A DNA stretch of 64,000 nucleotides, taken from Alphaproteobacteria bacterium. GTDB lineage: Bacteria; Pseudomonadota; Alphaproteobacteria; UBA9219. The notes below the pieces were generated by a model. That model was not told the DNA's origin and did no database searches. It saw only the letters and a program-made list of their open reading frames with translations. This document shows positions 43,749-52,872 of this stretch, piece after piece. The stretch's first letter is position 1; each line of letters starts with the position of its first letter. A program made the position numbers and the translations under genes. The DNA lies in the NCBI GenBank assembly GCA_028866275.1, contig JAGWIK010000005.1, positions 42,201-106,200 of the forward strand, given 5' to 3'.

Positions 43749-45635
43749 TCAGAAGGCGAGATTATATTCTTTCTGAAACAGCTCGAAGCTCAGCAGCGTC
43801 CAGATCAGTTTTTCATGATTGAAGCGGCCGGCGACATGCTGGGCGAGGATGGTTTGCAGAGCCGCGCGGTTATAGAAATCGCGGGTGCGCGAATGATCGC
43901 CCAGCAAATGATCGTGAACGTAATCACGCAGGCCGTCGCGGAACCACAGGCTGACCGGCACGCGGAAACCGACTTTGCGCCGCGACAGGATTTCAGGCGG
44001 CAGGATATGCCGCATCGCGGCGCGCAGAATCCATTTCTGCGTGCCGTTTCTGATACGGAAAGTGTCGGGCAGGGCGGCGACCAACGCCGCTAGTTCGTGA
44101 TCCATGAACGGCATGCGCGATTCGATCGACGCCGCCATTGTCATGCGGTCGCCGCGTTCCAGCAGATTGTCGGGCAGCCATGACCGTTGGTCGAAATAAA
44201 GGCAGCGGCGCAAAGGCGAAATGTCGGGCGCGTCGGTAAAGGCGAAAGGATCGACGGCGCGCGGGGTGATAGCGGCATTGACGAGCGCGGCTCTGTCGGC
44301 AAGGCTCAACGCGCCGAACCAGCGCGGCAGCCGGTCATGCGCGTCGCGCAACGCGAAGGCTTGCGCCACGGTGCGCGCGCGATAAAACCGCGCCGGCAGG
44401 GCGTCGATCAGGGGCGCGATCAATTTGTCATGCACCGGCGCGGGCACAAGGGATTGGTAGCGCGCCGCCCACGGTTCGAATCTGTGCTTGGGATAGCCGG
44501 CCAGAATTTCATCCGACCCTTCGCCGGTCAGCACCATTTTGACGCTTTGCGCCGCGTGGCGCGACAGGGTCAGAAGCGCCATGTCGGTGGGTTCGGCGAC
44601 GGGGGCGTCGCGGAAACGAATGGCTTCGGGCAACAAGGTGATGACATCGCCGGCGCGCATGCGCCATTCGTGGTGGTTGGTGGTGAATTGTTTGGCGATT
44701 TGCGCCGCATAAACCGTTTCGTCGAACGCGGCTTCTTCGAAACCGACCGAGAAGGTGTTGACGGGAAGCTGGCTGTGGCGGCTCATCAGCGCGACGATGG
44801 CCGCGCTGTCGACGCCGCCGGACAGAAACGCGCCGAACGGCACATCCGCGATCATGCGCAACCGCACGGACTCATCAAGCTTGTCGGTGAAGGCCTGCAC
44901 CGGATTGTCGCGCAACGCGGCGGCCGGCGGCGGCGGTTGTTCGCCGTCGGGCGGCACGGCATAGGGGTTTTGCGACCATTTGCCGTTCTGCCACAGGGCA
45001 TAGCTGCCCGGCATTAATTTGGTAATGCCGTCGAACATCGTGTGCGGCCCCGGCACATAACGGTCATGCAGGTAATCGAGCGCGGACTGTTTGTCCTGTT
45101 TTGCCGCGACGCCGGGATAGGCCAGAAGGGCCTTGATTTCCGAAGCGAAGATCAGGCGGTCGCCGTCGTGATGCAGGAACAAAGGTTTCTTGCCGAAACG
45201 GTCGCGCGCCAGAAGCAGCATTTCGCGCCCCGCATCCCACAGAGCGAAAGCGAACATGCCGCGCAACCGGCGCAGGCTGTCGAGGCCCCATGCCCGCCAG
45301 GCGTTCAGCAGCACTTCGGTGTCGGAATGCGTGGAAAAGATGAAGCCTTGGGCTTTCAATTCGTCGCGCAGGGACTGGAAATTATAAATCTCGCCGTTAA
45401 AGACCAGCGCGATTTGATGGTCGCGCGACACCATCGGCTGCACGCCGCCTTGGGGGTCGATAATGGCGAGGCGGCGATGGCCCAGCGCAACGGCATGTTT
45501 TCCGTCGCGCGTCGCGGCATGATACGCGCCGTGCCCGTCGGGGCCGCGATGCGCGAGGGCGTCGGTCATGCCTGTCAGCGCGCCGGCGGCGGCGTTTTTT
45601 TCCTGAAGGTCGATCCAGCCCGCGATGCCGCACAT
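43749..45635 (-). CDS. asnB: Asparagine synthetase B (glutamine-hydrolysing)
   Basis: Makes asparagine from aspartate, ATP and glutamine. The 628-residue product begins MCGIAGWID with the N-terminal nucleophile Cys2, has the glutaminase core (ALGHRRLAIID, ALVFNGEIYN), and the synthetase domain with the PPi loop FLSGGVDSAAI. The start is fixed by Cys2, so the longer in-frame extension is rejected. It starts one base after the bpt stop. Paralogues of this length also act in cell-surface glycan modification, so the substrate is not certain. Confidence 0.92.
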   Translation of the reverse strand: MCGIAGWIDLQEKNAAAGALTGMTDALAHRGPDGHGAYHAATRDGKHAVALGHRRLAIIDPQGGVQPMVSRDHQIALVFNGEIYNFQSLRDELKAQGFIFSTHSDTEVLLNAWRAWGLDSLRRLRGMFAFALWDAGREMLLLARDRFGKKPLFLHHDGDRLIFASEIKALLAYPGVAAKQDKQSALDYLHDRYVPGPHTMFDGITKLMPGSYALWQNGKWSQNPYAVPPDGEQPPPPAAALRDNPVQAFTDKLDESVRLRMIADVPFGAFLSGGVDSAAIVALMSRHSQLPVNTFSVGFEEAAFDETVYAAQIAKQFTTNHHEWRMRAGDVITLLPEAIRFRDAPVAEPTDMALLTLSRHAAQSVKMVLTGEGSDEILAGYPKHRFEPWAARYQSLVPAPVHDKLIAPLIDALPARFYRARTVAQAFALRDAHDRLPRWFGALSLADRAALVNAAITPRAVDPFAFTDAPDISPLRRCLYFDQRSWLPDNLLERGDRMTMAASIESRMPFMDHELAALVAALPDTFRIRNGTQKWILRAAMRHILPPEILSRRKVGFRVPVSLWFRDGLRDYVHDHLLGDHSRTRDFYNRAALQTILAQHVAGRFNHEKLIWTLLSFELFQKEYNLAF

Positions 45636-45636
45636 G

Positions 45637-46371
45637 TTACAGCCACCAGTCCCAGCCGCGCGGGCTGAGATACTGCATCGGCTGGAATTTGGCCTTATAC
45701 GCCATTTTACGCGATGCCGCGATCCAGTAACCGAGATAGACAAAGGGTTCGTCGCGCCGTTGCGCTTCGGCGATCAGCGCGAGGATAAGGAATGTGCCGA
45801 GGCTGCGGCGCGCGTCATCGGGGTCATAGAAACTGTATACCGCCGACAGCCCGTCGCCGACATTGTCCGTGATCATGCAGCCTTTAAGCATGCCCGCGCC
45901 GTCGCGCAGAAGGTGCAGATGCGTGTCGGCGCCGCCTTCCTGCAGCATGGCGGCAAAGTCGGATTCCGTCATGCGCGCCATGTCGCTGTCGCCGTGGCGC
46001 GAGCGTTGATAGGCCATGAACAGGGCGAAGAGTTCCGGCGTCGGCGCGGCGTCGGCGCGCGTCCATGTCAGGTCTGTATTGTGCGCCATAACGCGGCGTT
46101 GCGACCGCGACGGTTGAAAGACGCGCACGGGTATGCGCACCGGCGTGCAGGCGTTGCAGTTGGGACAGGCGGGGCGGTACACGACATCGTGGCTGCGGCG
46201 GAAACCGGCGCGGCACAGCGCGGCATTCACGACGGCGGGGCCGGGATCGCTGTCGCCGTCCAGGCGGGTGAACAGCTTGCGTTCGACTTGCGCGGGCAGG
46301 TACGGGCACGGCGCGGGGCCCGACAGGTAAAAACGCAAATTCTGGTGAAAGGCGGGCGGGATGGCGGACAT
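45637..46371 (-). CDS. bpt: Leucyl/arginyl-tRNA-protein transferase (Bpt-type)
   Basis: Adds an amino acid from tRNA to the N-terminus of proteins starting with Asp or Glu, marking them for ClpS-ClpA. The 244-residue product has the ATE N-terminal cysteine segment CPNCNACTPVRIPV and the C-terminal GNAT-like domain (YSFYDPDDARRSLGTFLI, YLGYWIAASRKMAYKAKFQP). In the minus-strand operon aroE-coaE-bpt-asnB it abuts both neighbours. Confidence 0.93.
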   Translation of the reverse strand: MSAIPPAFHQNLRFYLSGPAPCPYLPAQVERKLFTRLDGDSDPGPAVVNAALCRAGFRRSHDVVYRPACPNCNACTPVRIPVRVFQPSRSQRRVMAHNTDLTWTRADAAPTPELFALFMAYQRSRHGDSDMARMTESDFAAMLQEGGADTHLHLLRDGAGMLKGCMITDNVGDGLSAVYSFYDPDDARRSLGTFLILALIAEAQRRDEPFVYLGYWIAASRKMAYKAKFQPMQYLSPRGWDWWL

Positions 46372-46989
46372 TTACGGCTCCAGCCCCAATCGGCGCAGGA
46401 TTTTTTGCAGATGGGCCCGCGTATGCGCTTCATCAATGCCGGTGGGCACGGTGAAATCGGCGCGCGCGCGTTTCGCCTTGTCCGGCATTTGCCGCGCGAC
46501 GATGGCGCGGAATTTTTCTTCGGTCATATGCGGACGCGCCATCACGCGGGCGCGTTGTATTGCGCGCGGGGCGGTGACGCACATTGTCACGTCGCAGCGT
46601 TTTTCGCCGCCGGTTTCGAACAGCAGGGGGATTTCCAGAATGGCGGCGCGGGCTTTGCGCGCGCGGGCGTTTTTTAAAAACGCGCGTTCGGCCTTGCGGA
46701 TCAAGGGATGGAGAATGCGTTCGAGCCGTCGAAGTTTTTGCGCGTCGCCGAACACCGCGCGGCCCAGAATCTTGCGGTCGATGGCGTTTTTCTTCAACGC
46801 TTCGGGAAAAATGCCGGCTATCGGCGCGACGGCGTCGCCGTCTTTTTTTAGCAAAGCATGCACGGCCTTGTCGGCGTCGTAAATCGGATAGCCCATTTTT
46901 TTCAGAATGCCCGCCGCCGTGCTTTTGCCCATGCCGATGCTGCCGGTCAGGCCGATAATCAACATGCGGTCGGGGCGGGCGCGGGACAT
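46372..46989 (-). CDS. coaE: Dephospho-CoA kinase
   Basis: Last step of CoA synthesis. The 205-residue product has Walker A GLTGSIGMGKST, the AMP-like lid and the segment YDADKAVHALL. ATG 46989 is closest to the aroE stop; the ATG at 46965 (MLIIGLTGS) is an alternative and removes eight residues. It lies between aroE and bpt; dnaQ, which usually follows coaE here in alphaproteobacteria, is absent. Confidence 0.94.
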   Translation of the reverse strand: MSRARPDRMLIIGLTGSIGMGKSTAAGILKKMGYPIYDADKAVHALLKKDGDAVAPIAGIFPEALKKNAIDRKILGRAVFGDAQKLRRLERILHPLIRKAERAFLKNARARKARAAILEIPLLFETGGEKRCDVTMCVTAPRAIQRARVMARPHMTEEKFRAIVARQMPDKAKRARADFTVPTGIDEAHTRAHLQKILRRLGLEP

Positions 46990-46993
46990 GTCT

Positions 46994-47830
46994 TTATTTA
47001 TCAGCCAGAATGTAATCGCGCAATTGCGGCGTGACGGCGGGGTCTTGTCCGAAAAACGCGGCGAAAGACGGCCGCGCCTGATGCAAGAGCATGCCCAGCC
47101 CGTCGATCGTTTGGTGGCCGCGTCGCCGCGCCGCGCGCAACAACGCGGTTTCCAAAGGATTATAGACGATATCGGTGACGGCGGCTGTGGCGGGCAGCGC
47201 GTCAAGCGGGAAGGCGAGTTCCGGTTGCCCCTTCATGCCCAGCGAGGTTGTGTTGACCAGAAGGTCGACGCCGCCGAGCGCGTCGGCCGCGTCATGCCAT
47301 GCGACGGGCGTGATGCTGCCGGCGGGGGTTGAAAAATCGCGCGCCAGTTTTTCGGCGCGGTCGACGGTGCGGTTGGCGATGCGGATATCGGTAAAGCCCA
47401 TATCGGCCAGCGCGACGATGACGGCGCGCGCGGCGCCTCCGGCGCCAAGAACAAAAGCCGTGCTGTCTGGTTTATAGCCGCCATGCAGCAAATTTTGCGT
47501 AAAACCATAGGCGTCGGTGTTGCGGCCGTGAAGCCTGCCGTCGGGTTCGACAGTGACAAGATTGACCGCGCCGATGCGGCGCGCGGTATCGTCGGCCGTG
47601 TCGATGACGGACAGGGCCAGTTCTTTCAACGGCACGGTCAGGTTGACGCCGCGCAACCCCTGGGCGGGCAGGGCGCGCAGGGCGGATTGCAGATTCTGCG
47701 GTTCGACCGGCAGGGCGTCGTACCGCCCGTCGATGCCATATTGCCGCAGCCAGAAACCGTGCAGGCGCGGCGACAGCGAATGGGATATGGGCCAGCCCAT
47801 GACGGCGGCTTTGAGAGGAAAAGAGGTCAT
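46994..47830 (-). CDS. aroE: Shikimate dehydrogenase
   Basis: Reduces 3-dehydroshikimate to shikimate with NADPH. The 278-residue product has the substrate site GWPISHSLSPRLHG, GVNLTVPLKELAL, the NADP motif VLGAGGAARAVI and NTTSLGMKG, then DGLGMLLHQA. It starts the minus-strand operon. It is divergent from the response-regulator gene. Confidence 0.95.
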   Translation of the reverse strand: MTSFPLKAAVMGWPISHSLSPRLHGFWLRQYGIDGRYDALPVEPQNLQSALRALPAQGLRGVNLTVPLKELALSVIDTADDTARRIGAVNLVTVEPDGRLHGRNTDAYGFTQNLLHGGYKPDSTAFVLGAGGAARAVIVALADMGFTDIRIANRTVDRAEKLARDFSTPAGSITPVAWHDAADALGGVDLLVNTTSLGMKGQPELAFPLDALPATAAVTDIVYNPLETALLRAARRRGHQTIDGLGMLLHQARPSFAAFFGQDPAVTPQLRDYILADK

Positions 47831-47912
47831 GTCGGCAGCATACTAAAGTTTCTTTTGTTTGTAAGGGGATGAGGTTAGAATCCGCGTCCCTGACCTTTTT
47901 CGGCCTTTTTGC

Positions 47913-48530
47913 ATGCCCGAAATCCTGCTTTTGATCGCTGACAATGCTTTGCGCGACGCCGTGGACGAACAAATCGCGGCATCGCGGCTGGGCGAGGTGC
48001 GGCCTGCGGTTCAGGGCGTCGCGCCCGATATGGTGATTGCCGACGCGGCGGGGTGGGCGCGCGGGGGCGGGGTGGAAAAACAGGGCGAAAAACCGGTGTT
48101 TTTACTGTTGGGCACCGGTAGCGAGGAAGAAGGAAGTTTTGCCGAGACTTTTGCCCTGCCGGTGCGGCTGGGGCATTTGCTGATGCGGATGCGGTATTAT
48201 CTGGAAACGGCGCCTTTGCTGCGCAACCGCAGCGTCGATTTTGGCAATTGGCGGCTGGAGCCGCAAAGCCGCCGCGCGGTGCCGTTGGCGGGCGGCGATG
48301 CCGTGCGGTTGACGGAAAAGGAAACCGCCTTGCTGGCGTTTCTGGCGGCGCGGGATGCGCCGGCGTCGCGCCGCGATATTCTTGCCGCCGTGTGGGGGTA
48401 TGACGAACGTATCGATACCCATACGCTGGAAACCCATATTTATCAGTTGCGGCGCAAGCTGGATGCCGGGGGCGGCGACTGGCTGGTCAGCGAAAAAGAC
48501 GGGTATCGGCTGGCGCGGGTGCGCGGATGA
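47913..48530 (+). CDS. OmpR/PhoB-type response regulator with degenerate receiver domain
   Basis: A 205-residue protein. The C-terminal winged helix is typical (LTEKETALLAFLAARD, DILAAVWGYDERIDTHTLETHIYQLRRKL). The N-terminal receiver (about 1-110) is shortened; an aspartate is in the phosphoacceptor strand (VIADAAG, D44), but only one acidic residue remains of the usual pair and the conserved lysine of the beta-5 strand is absent. Phosphorylation is therefore doubtful. It overlaps the DUF882 gene by ATGA, so it likely acts with it. Confidence 0.8.
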   Translation: MPEILLLIADNALRDAVDEQIAASRLGEVRPAVQGVAPDMVIADAAGWARGGGVEKQGEKPVFLLLGTGSEEEGSFAETFALPVRLGHLLMRMRYYLETAPLLRNRSVDFGNWRLEPQSRRAVPLAGGDAVRLTEKETALLAFLAARDAPASRRDILAAVWGYDERIDTHTLETHIYQLRRKLDAGGGDWLVSEKDGYRLARVRG

Positions 48531-49138
48531 CCGGCGCGGGGATCAAACGTCTGTTGGCGCTGGCGTTGGTGATGCTGCTGACGGCTTGCGCGGGCGGCGG
48601 GGACGGCGGTTATGCCTATCATAATCTTATCGGGCGCGGCATGGCAAAGACCGATCCCGATCCCGATCCGGTGCGGCGCATCGTGATGGAATACCCCTAT
48701 AACCACGAAAAACTTGATGTGGTTTATTATCATGACGGTCATTACGACCGCCGCGCCATGCATGAAATCGACGTGCTGTTCCGCGATCGCCACGCCGATG
48801 TCGTGGGCAGGATCGATCCCGCTTTGATCGATTACATGGTCGATATACGCAAAAGGCTGGATTTGCCGGCGACCGTGGTGTTCCAGATTCTGTCGGGTTA
48901 TCGCACGCCCGCGACCAACGCCATGCTGGCGCAGACCAACGGCAATGTCGCCAAGGAATCGCTGCATATGCGCGGCTGGGCGGTCGATTTCCGTATTGCG
49001 GATGTCAGCGGCGCGGCGATTGCCGCTGTGGCCCTGACGATGCAGCGCGGCGGGGTTGCTTATTACCACGAAGACAATCATGTTCATATCGATATCGGCA
49101 ATATTCGCACATGGCATCTGGCCGGAAATCAGGGATAG
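48527..49138 (+). CDS. DUF882 lipoprotein, M15-type peptidase fold (YcbK-like)
   Basis: A 203-residue predicted lipoprotein with lipobox LLTAC after a signal peptide. The motifs SGYRTPATNAML, SLHMRGWAVDFRI and HVHIDIG provide the His/Asp ligands of the metal site of D,D-peptidase-like M15/DUF882 proteins. It probably acts on peptidoglycan in the periplasm, by family. It overlaps the response-regulator gene and precedes pmbA by eight bases. Confidence 0.85.
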   Translation: MTGAGIKRLLALALVMLLTACAGGGDGGYAYHNLIGRGMAKTDPDPDPVRRIVMEYPYNHEKLDVVYYHDGHYDRRAMHEIDVLFRDRHADVVGRIDPALIDYMVDIRKRLDLPATVVFQILSGYRTPATNAMLAQTNGNVAKESLHMRGWAVDFRIADVSGAAIAAVALTMQRGGVAYYHEDNHVHIDIGNIRTWHLAGNQG

Positions 49139-49146
49139 GACGCAGG

Positions 49147-50478
49147 ATGGAAACGCAGGAATTGTTGCAACAGATGATGCGCAAGGCTTTGGCCGCCGGG
49201 GCCGATGCCGCGGATATTCTGGTGGCGGATTCGTCCGATGTGTCGGTTGCGGTGCGGCTGGGCGCAGTCGAAAGCCTTGAACGGGCGGAATCATGCGATA
49301 TGGGTTTGCGCGTTTTTGTCGGCAAGAAACAGGCGATCGTGTCGGGCAGCGACCGGCGGCCGGCGGCCATCGACGATATGGTGGCGCGCGCGGTGGCGAT
49401 GGCGAAGCTTGCGCCCGAAGATGAATTTTGCGGCATCGCCGCGGCGGACGAGGTGGCGCGCCGCTTGCCCGTTCTGGAAATGGCGGACGATACCGATTTT
49501 TCCGCCGAGGAATTGATCGCGCGCGCGCGCGAGGCCGAAGACGCCGCCCGCGCCGTCGCCGGCGTCACCAATTCCGAAGGCGCAGCCGCGGGATGGGGCG
49601 CGACGCGGACGACAATGGCGGCCAGCAACGGGTTTACGGGCAGTTATCGCCGTACCGGCTATTCGATAAGCGCCACGGTTCTGGCGGGTGAAGGCACGGG
49701 CATGCAGCGCGATTACGATTATGCCAGCCGTGTTTTTGCCGGCGATCTGCCCGCGCCCGCGGATATCGGCCACCGTGCGGGCGAACGCGCGGTGCGGCGG
49801 CTGCACCCGCGCAAAATGCCGACGGCGCATGTGCCGGTCTTTTTCGATCCGCGCATTGCGGGCGGGTTGATCGGCACGATGATCGGCGCGATTTCGGGCG
49901 CGGCGGTCGCGCGCGGCACGAGTTTTTTGAAAGACAAACTGGGCCACAGGATCTTTCCCGACGCCATCACAGTGGTCGACGACCCGCATCGCGCGCGCGG
50001 GATGCGGTCGCGCGCTTTCGATGCCGAAGGCATTCTGCCGCAGCGGCGCAAGATTATCGACAAGGGCGTGTTGACGACATGGCTTCTGGACTTGCGGTCG
50101 GCGCGGCAGTTGAAGATGGCCAGCACGGGGCACGCCGCCCGCGGCACGGGCGGGCCGCCGTCGCCGTCATGCAGCAATGTCTATGTCGAAGCGGGCGCGA
50201 TGACGCCTGTTGATTTGATGCGCGATGTGGCGCAGGGTTTTTATGTCACCGAAACCATGGGTATGGGCGTCAACGGCGTGACCGGCGATTATAGTCAGGC
50301 TGCCGCCGGATTCTGGATCGAAAACGGGCAGATCGCGTTTCCGGTCAATGAAATGACGATTGCGGGCAATCTGAAAGACATGTTCATGCATATGACGGCG
50401 GCGAACGATCTGGCGTTCGAACGCGGCATCGATGCGCCGACCTTGCGCGTCGACGGCATGACAGCAGCGGGGGTATAA
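49147..50478 (+). CDS. pmbA: PmbA/TldE, partner of the TldD metalloprotease
   Basis: TldE forms a heterodimer with TldD, which degrades unfolded peptides and processes some RiPP toxins. The 443-residue product has the family start (METQELLQQMMRKALAAGADAADI) and the C-terminal TldE region, without the TldD HExxxH metal site, as expected for TldE. Start 49147 has AGGA upstream. tldD is not in the window. Confidence 0.93.
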   Translation: METQELLQQMMRKALAAGADAADILVADSSDVSVAVRLGAVESLERAESCDMGLRVFVGKKQAIVSGSDRRPAAIDDMVARAVAMAKLAPEDEFCGIAAADEVARRLPVLEMADDTDFSAEELIARAREAEDAARAVAGVTNSEGAAAGWGATRTTMAASNGFTGSYRRTGYSISATVLAGEGTGMQRDYDYASRVFAGDLPAPADIGHRAGERAVRRLHPRKMPTAHVPVFFDPRIAGGLIGTMIGAISGAAVARGTSFLKDKLGHRIFPDAITVVDDPHRARGMRSRAFDAEGILPQRRKIIDKGVLTTWLLDLRSARQLKMASTGHAARGTGGPPSPSCSNVYVEAGAMTPVDLMRDVAQGFYVTETMGMGVNGVTGDYSQAAAGFWIENGQIAFPVNEMTIAGNLKDMFMHMTAANDLAFERGIDAPTLRVDGMTAAGV

Positions 50479-50481
50479 AAT

Positions 50482-52872
50482 ATGCACAAGATCGTACGGG
50501 TTATGAAAAAAATAATAATTGGCGCGGCGTTGCTGGCGGTTGCCGCCGGCGTCGCCGGCTCCGTCTATGCGGCGTGGGTTTTCTATCGCGCCGAACCGGC
50601 CTATGCCGGCCATATGAAAATGTCGGGCCTGTCCGCGCCGGTGCGTATTTTCCGCGACGGCTATGGCGTGCCGCATATTTTCGCGCAGGACAAAGACGAT
50701 GCGGCTTTCGCCCTTGGGTATGTGCACGCGTCGGAACGTTTGTTCCAGATGGAAATGCAACGCCGCGCGGGGCAGGGACGGCTGGCGGAACTGGTCGGGC
50801 CGTCGATGCTGGATGTCGACGAATTCACGCGCACGCTGGGTTTATACAAACTGGCGCAAAGCAGTTTCGAGGCCATGTCGCCCGACGCGCAGGCTTGTTT
50901 CAAGGCTTATGCCGCCGGGGTCAATGCGTGGTTGAAGACGCATCAGGACAGGTTGCCGCCGCAATTCGCCCTGCTGCATGACACGCCCGCGCCGTGGGTT
51001 CCGGCGGATTCGCTGGTGTGGCAGAAATTGATGGCGCTGGAATTGAGCCATAACGAACATCTGGAAATCCTGCGCGCCAGACTGGCGCAGAAAATGCCGC
51101 GCGATAAAATGGCGTGGCTGTTCCCGATGCCGCCCGCCGGCACGCCGGTGACAACGCAGCCTTTGGCCCTGCCGGCGCCGCCGCAGGCCGCGCGGGATGT
51201 GCAGGATAAATTGGCGGGATTGCTGGGGCTGGATCATGCCGCGTCGAATGAATGGGTGGTGGGCGGCGCGTTGACGCAAACCGGCAAGCCGATGCTGGCC
51301 AACGACCCGCATCTGGGCCTGGAAGCGCCGATTTTATGGTATCTGGCGCGTATCGTCACGCCGCAGGGCAGCGTCAAGGGCGCGACCGTGCCGGGGCTGC
51401 CCATCGTGTTGCTGGGCGAAAACGATCATGTGGCGTGGGGCTTTACGACGACGGGCAGCGATGTCGAGGATCTGTTCGTCGAAACAATCGACCCCAAGGA
51501 TCCGTCGCGTTACATGACGCCCGATGGTTCGGCGCCTTTTGCGACGCGTGAGGAAATCATTCATGTCAAGGGCGGCAAGGATGTTGTTTTGCATGTGCGC
51601 GTCACGCGCCACGGGCCGGTGATATCGGATGTCAGCAAGGATGCGGCGTCGGTGGCAAAGCCGGGGCAGGTGGTGGCGTTGGCCTTTACCGGATTGGGCG
51701 ATAAGGATAGGACGGCAGAGTCGTTGTTGCGCATTGACGATGCGCCCGATGCCGCCGCGTTGATCGACGCGTTGAAATTGTATCAGGCGCCGCCGCAAAA
51801 TATCGTTTATGCCGACGACAAGGGCGCGTTCGGCTATATTAATCCCGGCATCGTGCCGGTGCGGAAATCGGGTGACGGGCTGATGCCGGCCGACGGCGCG
51901 TCGGGCGATGATGATTGGGTCGGAACCGTGCCGTTCGATGAATTGCCGCAAGTTGCCGATCCCGCCGCCGGTTATGTGTTCAATGCCAACAATGCCGTGG
52001 TGGGGCCGGATTCGAATGTTTATTTCGGGCAGGATTGGGAAGAACCGTACCGCGCCCGCCGCTTGCAGCAATTCTTCGACATTATGGGCGCGACGGGACA
52101 GAAATTCACGCTGGCCAAGATGGAAGCGATGCAGGCCGACCATTTGTCGCTGGCGGCGCGGGATTTTTTGCCTGTGCTGGCGGCGTTGAAGCCGCAGGAT
52201 GCGCGCCAGACGCGGGCGCTGGAAATGCTGGGTGGGTGGGACGGCGTCATGGATGCGGCGCGGCCGGAACCGGCGATTTTCGATGCGTGGCTTTATGAAT
52301 TCCACAAACGCATGTTCGCGCAAACCGGCGTCGATATGTCGGAAAAAGGCCCGTTCGCGGCAATGACATTGATGTCGCTGATCAAAAACCACGCGCAGGA
52401 TTGGTGCGGCGATGCCGATTGTCACGGCATGATGCTGCAAAGCCTGACCGACGCGCTGGATTTCCTGACGGCGCGGCAGGGGCCGGACATGGCCGCGTGG
52501 CGATGGGGCCGCGAGAATGTCGCGATGCTGACGAATAAATTCTACAGCCATATTCCGCTGCTCGACGATTTGTCGAACCTCAGCGTCGAAAGCAGCGGCA
52601 GTTTTTATACGCTCGATCGTGGCGGCGGGTTCGATCATGACGCGGCGCATCCGTTGTCGCGCACGCATGGCGGCGGGTTTCGCGGCATTTACGATCTGGC
52701 CGATCCGGACAAGTCGCTGTTCATGATCGCGACCGGCGAGTCGGGGCATATTTTCTCGCCGCATTACGGCGATCTGGTCCCCATGTGGAACAATGTCATG
52801 GGCATTACCTTGTCGGGCACGGCGGCGCAGTTGAAACAGGCGGGCGATCCCGAACTGGTGCTATCGCCATGA
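50482..52872 (+). CDS. Penicillin acylase family protein (Ntn hydrolase)
   Basis: A 796-residue exported enzyme precursor. After a signal or anchor helix (KKIIIGAALLAVAAGVAGS) come the alpha-chain region (RDGYGVPHIFAQDKDDAAFALGYVHA) and the nucleophile SNEW (near residue 254), with a beta chain ending in the HGP segment. In this family the Ser becomes N-terminal after autocleavage. Substrates may be N-acyl amides such as acyl-homoserine lactones. It overlaps the next gene by ATGA. ATG 50503 is an alternative start. Confidence 0.88.
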   Translation: MHKIVRVMKKIIIGAALLAVAAGVAGSVYAAWVFYRAEPAYAGHMKMSGLSAPVRIFRDGYGVPHIFAQDKDDAAFALGYVHASERLFQMEMQRRAGQGRLAELVGPSMLDVDEFTRTLGLYKLAQSSFEAMSPDAQACFKAYAAGVNAWLKTHQDRLPPQFALLHDTPAPWVPADSLVWQKLMALELSHNEHLEILRARLAQKMPRDKMAWLFPMPPAGTPVTTQPLALPAPPQAARDVQDKLAGLLGLDHAASNEWVVGGALTQTGKPMLANDPHLGLEAPILWYLARIVTPQGSVKGATVPGLPIVLLGENDHVAWGFTTTGSDVEDLFVETIDPKDPSRYMTPDGSAPFATREEIIHVKGGKDVVLHVRVTRHGPVISDVSKDAASVAKPGQVVALAFTGLGDKDRTAESLLRIDDAPDAAALIDALKLYQAPPQNIVYADDKGAFGYINPGIVPVRKSGDGLMPADGASGDDDWVGTVPFDELPQVADPAAGYVFNANNAVVGPDSNVYFGQDWEEPYRARRLQQFFDIMGATGQKFTLAKMEAMQADHLSLAARDFLPVLAALKPQDARQTRALEMLGGWDGVMDAARPEPAIFDAWLYEFHKRMFAQTGVDMSEKGPFAAMTLMSLIKNHAQDWCGDADCHGMMLQSLTDALDFLTARQGPDMAAWRWGRENVAMLTNKFYSHIPLLDDLSNLSVESSGSFYTLDRGGGFDHDAAHPLSRTHGGGFRGIYDLADPDKSLFMIATGESGHIFSPHYGDLVPMWNNVMGITLSGTAAQLKQAGDPELVLSP

